DNA of 64,000 bases. Source: Nocardia colli. GTDB lineage: Bacteria > Actinomycetota > Actinomycetes > Mycobacteriales > Mycobacteriaceae. How positions within the stretch are numbered: position 1 is the first letter of the stretch; every line of letters begins with the position of its first letter. Of this stretch, positions 59,635 through 64,000 are shown piece after piece. Where the stretch lies: positions 1 through 64,000 of the forward strand of contig NZ_VXLC01000028.1 in assembly GCF_008704205.1 (NCBI RefSeq), in the 5' to 3' direction. Made by a program: the position numbers and the translations under genes. A model generated the notes under the pieces. It was not told the DNA's origin. It searched no databases and saw nothing but the letters and a program-made list of their open reading frames with translations.

Positions 59635-60618
59635 GTGACCGAGACCGCCGCGCGGCTGCTGCAACTGCTGGCGCTGCTCCAGACCCGCCGCGAATGGACC
59701 GGCCCCGAGCTGGCCGATCGCCTGGGCGTCACCGTGCGCACGGTGCGCCGCGACATCGAACGGCTGCGTGAGCTGGAGTACCCGGTGCACGCCAGCCTCG
59801 GCTCGGTCGGCGGCTATCGGCTGGAGGCGGGGACCGATCTGCCGCCGCTCCTGCTCGACGACGAGGAGGCGGTCGCGATCACCCTCGGCCTGCGCAGCGC
59901 CGCGCAGGGCTCGGTGGCGGGAATCGAGGAGTCGGCCGCGCGGGCGCTGGTCAAACTTCAGCAGGTATTGCCGTCGCGGCTGCGCGGGCGGGTGGACGCG
60001 GTCGATTCGGCGACCGTCTCGCTCGGCGGGCCGGCGGCGGGGCCGCGCGTCGACCCGGAAACCTTGGTCGTGCTGGCCGCCGCGGCCCGGGACGGCGAGC
60101 GGATTCGGTTCCGCTATCGCGACAAGAGCGACGCGGAGACCAAGCGATTCGCCGAACCACACAGCCTCGTCTCCGCGGGCCGGCGCTGGTATCTGGTCGC
60201 CTGGGACATCGACCGGGCCGACTGGCGGACCTTCCGCCTGGACCGGATCGACGCGCCGTTCCAGACCGGAGTGCGGTGCGCGCCAAGGGAATTGCCCGCC
60301 GAAGACGCCGCAGCGTTCGTCACCGGTCAGTTGACGCAGTCGCGGCCGACGCGCAACGTGGTGTTCCTCGTGCACACCTCCGCCGAGCAGTTGGCCGAAA
60401 CCTTCCGCGTGCGACCGGAAGAGGTCGAGCCGATCGACGATCACAGCTGCCTGATCCGCACCAGCGCCGACTCGCTCGAATGGACCGCCGTCCGGATCGC
60501 CCACCTGAACGTGGAATTCGAGGTCAAAGAACCGCCGGAGATGCAGCGCCTGCTGCACGAGGTCGGCGCCAAACTTCTTCGCGCGGCAGGGAATCCGCAG
60601 GTGGCAAGCCCGGACTGA
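59635..60618 (+). CDS. YafY-type WYL-domain transcriptional regulator
   Basis: 327 residues from GTG at 59635. A helix-turn-helix is at WTGPELADRLGVTVRTVRRDIERL, the WYL domain contains EPHSLVSAGRRWYLVAWD, and a WCX-type C-terminal extension follows. WYL repressors respond to DNA damage or small molecules. It is divergent from the UvrA-like gene and the 29-bp operator lies between, so autoregulation and control of the UvrA-like gene are likely. Confidence 0.92.
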   Translation: MTETAARLLQLLALLQTRREWTGPELADRLGVTVRTVRRDIERLRELEYPVHASLGSVGGYRLEAGTDLPPLLLDDEEAVAITLGLRSAAQGSVAGIEESAARALVKLQQVLPSRLRGRVDAVDSATVSLGGPAAGPRVDPETLVVLAAAARDGERIRFRYRDKSDAETKRFAEPHSLVSAGRRWYLVAWDIDRADWRTFRLDRIDAPFQTGVRCAPRELPAEDAAAFVTGQLTQSRPTRNVVFLVHTSAEQLAETFRVRPEEVEPIDDHSCLIRTSADSLEWTAVRIAHLNVEFEVKEPPEMQRLLHEVGAKLLRAAGNPQVASPD

Positions 60619-60666
60619 CGACGAGGGCGGGCCGCGGTCGAAGAATGACCGATTCGCCTGTTTTCA

Positions 60667-60676
60667 ATACCGGTAT
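60667..60676. promoter_or_regulatory. Palindrome ATACCGGTAT upstream of the TRAP transporter
   Basis: A perfect 10-bp palindrome 31 bases before the TRAP start, within a region that also resembles the stretch before the second solute-binding gene (GTTGCTATCGT at 60691 and GTTGATATCGT at 63803). A promoter/operator role is inferred. Confidence 0.35.
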
Positions 60677-60707
60677 ACGACCGGTCGTGCGTTGCTATCG
60701 TTCCGCC

Positions 60708-62735
60708 ATGTCGAACAAGGCGGGCGATCGCCTGGAGTCCGAGGCGCCCGTAGAGGATCGGCCCACGCTGCTGGAGGTCGATGACGAGGAGCGGCCCGCC
60801 CGGGTATTGACCGGCTGGGCCGAGCGGGTAGTCGCGGTGGTGTCCTTCGCGGTCGCGATCCTGGTGGTGTGGCAGGTCTTTCGGCCGTTGCCGCAGGGGA
60901 GTCAGTACTACCTCGTCGTATTCCTCGCGGCGACACTGCCGTTGGTGTTCCTCGCCTACCGCTCCGGCCTGCGGTTTCTCGACCGAGGCGACGGGCCAGG
61001 CGTTTTCGATTGGCTGCTGGCCGTTGCCGCCGTGTTCGTGTGCCTCTATCCGGTGCTGCCGTTCTCGATCGGTTCGGGCGGCGGCGGATACAACGCCTTC
61101 TTGGATCGGCAGGGACTGCTGGATCCCGTCGACGTCGGCATGGGCGCGGTGCTGCTGGTCCTCGTCCTGGAGGCGTGCCGGCGGACCACGGGCTGGGTGC
61201 TCGTCGCGGTCTGCCTGGTGTTCGTCGCGTACGGGTACTACGGCGGATTCCTGCCGCAGGACTGGACAATCGCGCACGCGGGCTTGGACTTCGGGCAGAT
61301 CGTCGACGCGCTTTACAACTCGGGCAGCGGGTTCTACGGCACGCCTCTGGATGTCGCGGCCACCTACATCGTGCTGTTCACGCTGTACGGCGCGGTGCTC
61401 GAATTCTCCGGCGCGGCACAGTTTTTCGTCGACCTGTCGGTAGCCGCGTTCCGGCGCTCGCGCGGCGCGGCCGGCCGGACCGCCGTCGCTTCGGGATTCC
61501 TGCTCGGCACCGTCTCGGGGTCCGGTACCGCGACCGCGGTGACCATCGGCGCGGTCACCTGGCCGATCCTCAAACGCGCCGGTTACCCACCGGAGCAGGC
61601 GGGCGGCATGCTCGCGGCGGCCGGCGTCGGCGCGATTCTCTCGCCGCCGACCCTGGGCGTCGCCGCGTTCATCGTCGCCGAGTACCTCGACGTGTCGTAC
61701 GTGACGGTGCTCGGCTGGGCGCTGATTCCGACGCTGCTCTACTACCTCGGCATCCTGCTCGCCGTCGAGATCGACGCGCGCCGGCTGGGCACCAAACCGG
61801 TGGAGACGGACGGTGTCTCGGCCTGGCGGTTGCTGCTGCGCTTCGGCTACCACTTCCTGTCGCTGATCGCGATCGTCGTGCTGCTGTTGCTCGACGTCAG
61901 CGCCACCAAGGCGGTCGTCTACGCGACCGGCCTGGCCTTCGTCCTCGCCTTCTTCGACCCGCGCACCCGGGACACCGCGCTCTCGCCGCGACGGGTGTTC
62001 CATGCGATCGGCAGCGGCGTGCGGGCCGCGCTGCCGGTGGTCGCGGTGTGCGCCTCGGCGGGCGTGATCACCGCGATGACCACCAAGACCGGCCTCGGCG
62101 CACAACTCGCCTCGCTACTGGTGCGCGCGGCGAAGTCGTTGTCCGACAACCACACCGTGGTGCTGGCCTGCACCGTCGTGCTCGCCGCGATCGCCCTCGC
62201 CCTGCTCGGTCTCGCGGTGCCGGTCACCGCGTCGTTCATCATCGGCTGGGCGATCATCGGCCCCGCACTGCTCGCGCTCGACGTGCCGCCCCCGGCGGCC
62301 GCGATGTTCGTCTTCTACTACTCCGTGCTCTCCGAGGTGACCCCGCCGACGGCACTGGCCGCGGTCGGCGCGGCCGCGGTCACCGGCGCGCGCACCGTGC
62401 CGACCATGTGGCAGGCGCTGAAATACGCGCTGCCCGCGTTCCTGGTGCCGGTCGTCTTCGTGCTCACCGAACCCGGCGAATACCTGCTCGGTCGCGGCCC
62501 GGTGCTCGGCATCCTGTGGACCACGGCCGTCGCCTGCGTCGGCGTCGCCGCCCTCGCGGTCGCGACCGGCGGCTGGATCCTCGGCGTCGGCCCGGCGAAA
62601 CCGCCGGCCAGGGCGCTGGCCGCGATCGGCGGTCTGTTGCTGCTGTACCTGGAGACCGGCGCGCTCATCGCCGGAATGGTCGCACTCGTCGCGGCCGTTG
62701 GGATCACTCTGCTCGCTCGAAGGAGGACGACATGA
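60708..62735 (+). CDS. TRAP transporter, fused membrane subunits (TAXI type)
   Basis: 675 residues with a cytoplasmic N-terminal 35-40 residues and about 16-18 hydrophobic helices. The first part corresponds to the small DctQ-like subunit and the larger part to the DctM-like subunit, with GTVSGSGTATAVTIGAVTWP, LSPPTLGVAAFIVAEYL and VLSEVTPPTALAAVGAAAVTG, typical of TAXI-TRAP membrane proteins. It uses an ion gradient to take up organic acids or other anions with the TAXI binding protein. Its stop overlaps the start of the binding protein gene (ATGA). Confidence 0.92.
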   Translation: MSNKAGDRLESEAPVEDRPTLLEVDDEERPARVLTGWAERVVAVVSFAVAILVVWQVFRPLPQGSQYYLVVFLAATLPLVFLAYRSGLRFLDRGDGPGVFDWLLAVAAVFVCLYPVLPFSIGSGGGGYNAFLDRQGLLDPVDVGMGAVLLVLVLEACRRTTGWVLVAVCLVFVAYGYYGGFLPQDWTIAHAGLDFGQIVDALYNSGSGFYGTPLDVAATYIVLFTLYGAVLEFSGAAQFFVDLSVAAFRRSRGAAGRTAVASGFLLGTVSGSGTATAVTIGAVTWPILKRAGYPPEQAGGMLAAAGVGAILSPPTLGVAAFIVAEYLDVSYVTVLGWALIPTLLYYLGILLAVEIDARRLGTKPVETDGVSAWRLLLRFGYHFLSLIAIVVLLLLDVSATKAVVYATGLAFVLAFFDPRTRDTALSPRRVFHAIGSGVRAALPVVAVCASAGVITAMTTKTGLGAQLASLLVRAAKSLSDNHTVVLACTVVLAAIALALLGLAVPVTASFIIGWAIIGPALLALDVPPPAAAMFVFYYSVLSEVTPPTALAAVGAAAVTGARTVPTMWQALKYALPAFLVPVVFVLTEPGEYLLGRGPVLGILWTTAVACVGVAALAVATGGWILGVGPAKPPARALAAIGGLLLLYLETGALIAGMVALVAAVGITLLARRRTT

Positions 62736-63727
62736 GAAGAGTCGCCGTAGTTTTCGCCGTCGCCGCGGTATCGGCCGGACTGCTGACCGGATGCGGGGGT
62801 CGCCGGGACGCGCCGCACCACGACGCGGGTGGCGCGATCACCTGCGAGGTGGCGCAGGAGACCCGGGTCGGCATCGCGACCGGCAACGCGACGGGCGTGT
62901 ACTTCGCGCTCGGCAACTCCTACGCCGACCAGGTCTCCCAGGCCACCAACGGCAAGGTGAAGGCGACCGCGGCGGAGACCGGCGCGTCCGTGCAGAACAT
63001 CCAGCAGCTGGTCGCCGGCACCTACCAGGTGGCGTTCTCGCTCGCCGACACCGCGGCCGACGCCGTGCTCGGCGTCGGCAGCTTCGACGGCAAAAAGCAA
63101 CCGGTGCAGGCACTTTCACGGCTCTACCCGAACTACACCCAGGTGGTCGCGCGCACCGGATCGGGCATCAATTCCGTCGCCGACCTGCGCGGCAAGCGCG
63201 TATCGACCGGCTCGCCCAAGTCCGGCACCGAGGTCATCGCGCAGCGCGTCCTGCAAGCCGCCGGCCTGAACCCCGACAGCGACATCTCCGCCCAGCGCCT
63301 CGACCTCACCAAAACCGTCGACGGGATGAAGGACGGCTCCATCGATGCCATGTTCTTCTCCGGCGGACTGCCCACCCCCGGCATCACCGACCTGTTCACC
63401 TCGGCCAAGGACAAGGTCCGCTTCCTCGACCTCACCGACCAGCTCCCCGCCATGCGCAAGGTGAGCCCTGTTTATGAGGCAGGCACCATCCCCGCCGCCA
63501 CCTATGGCCTGTCCGCCGATGCGAAAACCATCGTCGTCCCCAACGTCCTGCTGGTCCGCGACGACCTCGACGCCAACCTCGCCTGCGTCCTCACCAAGGC
63601 CCTCTTCGATCGCAAACCCCAACTGGAACAAGCGAACTCCGCTGCCAAGGACATCTCCCGCGACAACGCCCGCAAGACCGACCCGGTCCCGCTGAACCGC
63701 GGCGCCGACCACGCGTTGACCAAGTAG
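62732..63727 (+). CDS. TAXI family TRAP solute-binding lipoprotein
   Basis: 331 residues with a lipoprotein signal ending in LTGC (Cys21), unusual since many TAXI proteins are free in the periplasm; in actinobacteria lipid anchoring is expected. The domain begins with VGIATGNATGVYFALGN and has ETGASVQNIQQL, followed by DLRGKRVSTGSPKSGTEV, the TAXI pattern. GGAGG lies upstream of the ATG. Transport substrate is unknown; glutamate and other organic anions are known for the family. Confidence 0.92.
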   Translation: MRRVAVVFAVAAVSAGLLTGCGGRRDAPHHDAGGAITCEVAQETRVGIATGNATGVYFALGNSYADQVSQATNGKVKATAAETGASVQNIQQLVAGTYQVAFSLADTAADAVLGVGSFDGKKQPVQALSRLYPNYTQVVARTGSGINSVADLRGKRVSTGSPKSGTEVIAQRVLQAAGLNPDSDISAQRLDLTKTVDGMKDGSIDAMFFSGGLPTPGITDLFTSAKDKVRFLDLTDQLPAMRKVSPVYEAGTIPAATYGLSADAKTIVVPNVLLVRDDLDANLACVLTKALFDRKPQLEQANSAAKDISRDNARKTDPVPLNRGADHALTK

Positions 63728-63754
63728 GCGGCCGCTGTCCCTTTGCTGCCCGGC

Positions 63755-63784
63755 TGAAAAACGACCGGATACCAACGTTTTTCA
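63755..63784. promoter_or_regulatory. 9-bp inverted repeat between the two TAXI genes
   Basis: TGAAAAACG and CGTTTTTCA are perfect arms separated by 12 bases, 28 bases after the first solute-binding gene. The AT-rich arms suit an operator for the following gene better than a terminator. Confidence 0.45.
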
Positions 63785-63958
63785 TTAGCTGAGCGGGTCG
63801 CGTTGATATCGTCACGCCTTGTCTGCCACGGCCGTCGGACGCAGTCGTCCGCGGTGGTGGTGGACGAGGTGGAGCTGCCCGCATGGGCGTCGAGTTTGGT
63901 GGGCGAGCGGGTTGGTCGCGGCCGGTGTGGTCGTCCGGCCCGCTCCAGGGAGGACGAG

Positions 63959-64000
63959 ATGAGAAGAGTGGCGATCGTTTTCGCCGTGGTGTCGGTGTCG
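63959..64000 (+). CDS. Start of a second TAXI-type solute-binding lipoprotein (partial)
   Basis: Only the first 14 codons are in the window. They follow GGAGG and read MRRVAIVFAVVSVS, nearly the same as the start of the gene at 62732 (MRRVAVVFAVAAVS), and the surrounding bases are also similar. It is probably a duplicated signal peptide and solute-binding gene. Confidence 0.6.
   Translation, partial: MRRVAIVFAVVSVS

Overview
The window is GC-rich, with short intergenic gaps, many 4-nt start/stop overlaps (ATGA, GTGA) and frequent GTG/TTG starts. Its gene content points to a mycolic-acid actinobacterium, most likely Nocardia or a close relative. The main evidence is a carboxylic acid reductase that closely resembles the Nocardia enzyme, an alpha-methylacyl-CoA racemase of the mycobacterial Mcr type, mycothiol-type DinB-like proteins, a fused CysNC, and a three-gene block that I recall as being like Mycobacterium Rv3531c-Rv3530c-Rv3529c behind a KstR-type box. 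I see no rRNA, tRNA, CRISPR array or insertion sequence.

Layout. 1-3686: minus-strand operon GntR regulator, dicluster ferredoxin, lipoprotein substrate-binding protein with a NosL-like tail, permease, ATPase (cut by the window edge). 3871-8562: PLP enzyme, TetR, acyl-CoA dehydrogenase, Mcr. 8702-12789: large LuxR/AAA regulator and an epoxide hydrolase. 12848-20660: sulfate activation (cysD, cysNC) and an IclR regulator, divergent from the DUF1214/SDR/sulfotransferase operon, then a hotdog thioesterase. Three copies of an AGAACACGTT-containing palindromic box lie in the promoters here. 20876-29006: HAD phosphatase, a degenerate ~72-bp tandem repeat, TetR plus two SRPBCC genes, an alpha/beta hydrolase, small hypotheticals, chloramphenicol phosphotransferase-like kinase with a WYL regulator, a glyoxalase-fold protein, and an ECF sigma/YCII pair. 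29284-38258: carboxylic acid reductase, ABC ATPase/GntR, a leader-peptide-controlled leuA lacking its regulatory domain, and a LuxR/AAA regulator. 38264-43444: DinB proteins around a P450, and a D-aminoacylase-type amidohydrolase. 43642-44358: secreted GH25-fold protein with lost catalytic residues.

44402-56349 is a sugar region: xylulokinase-like and second FGGY kinases, a fucose/D-arabinose isomerase-like protein, GH172, a GH43/32-like beta-propeller hydrolase, a PfkB kinase, an HAD-GT20 fusion and an MFS transporter. The GH172-isomerase-kinase combination would convert D-arabinofuranosides to D-ribulose 5-phosphate, so I propose salvage of D-arabinan (the polymer of this group's own cell wall); a fructofuranoside route is the main alternative. 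56520-64000: tyrosine phosphatase, UvrA-like ABC protein with a divergent WYL repressor and a strong operator, and a TAXI-type TRAP transporter followed by the start of a second, similar solute-binding gene.

Functional assignments rest on reading motifs and on memory of families; no database search was run.
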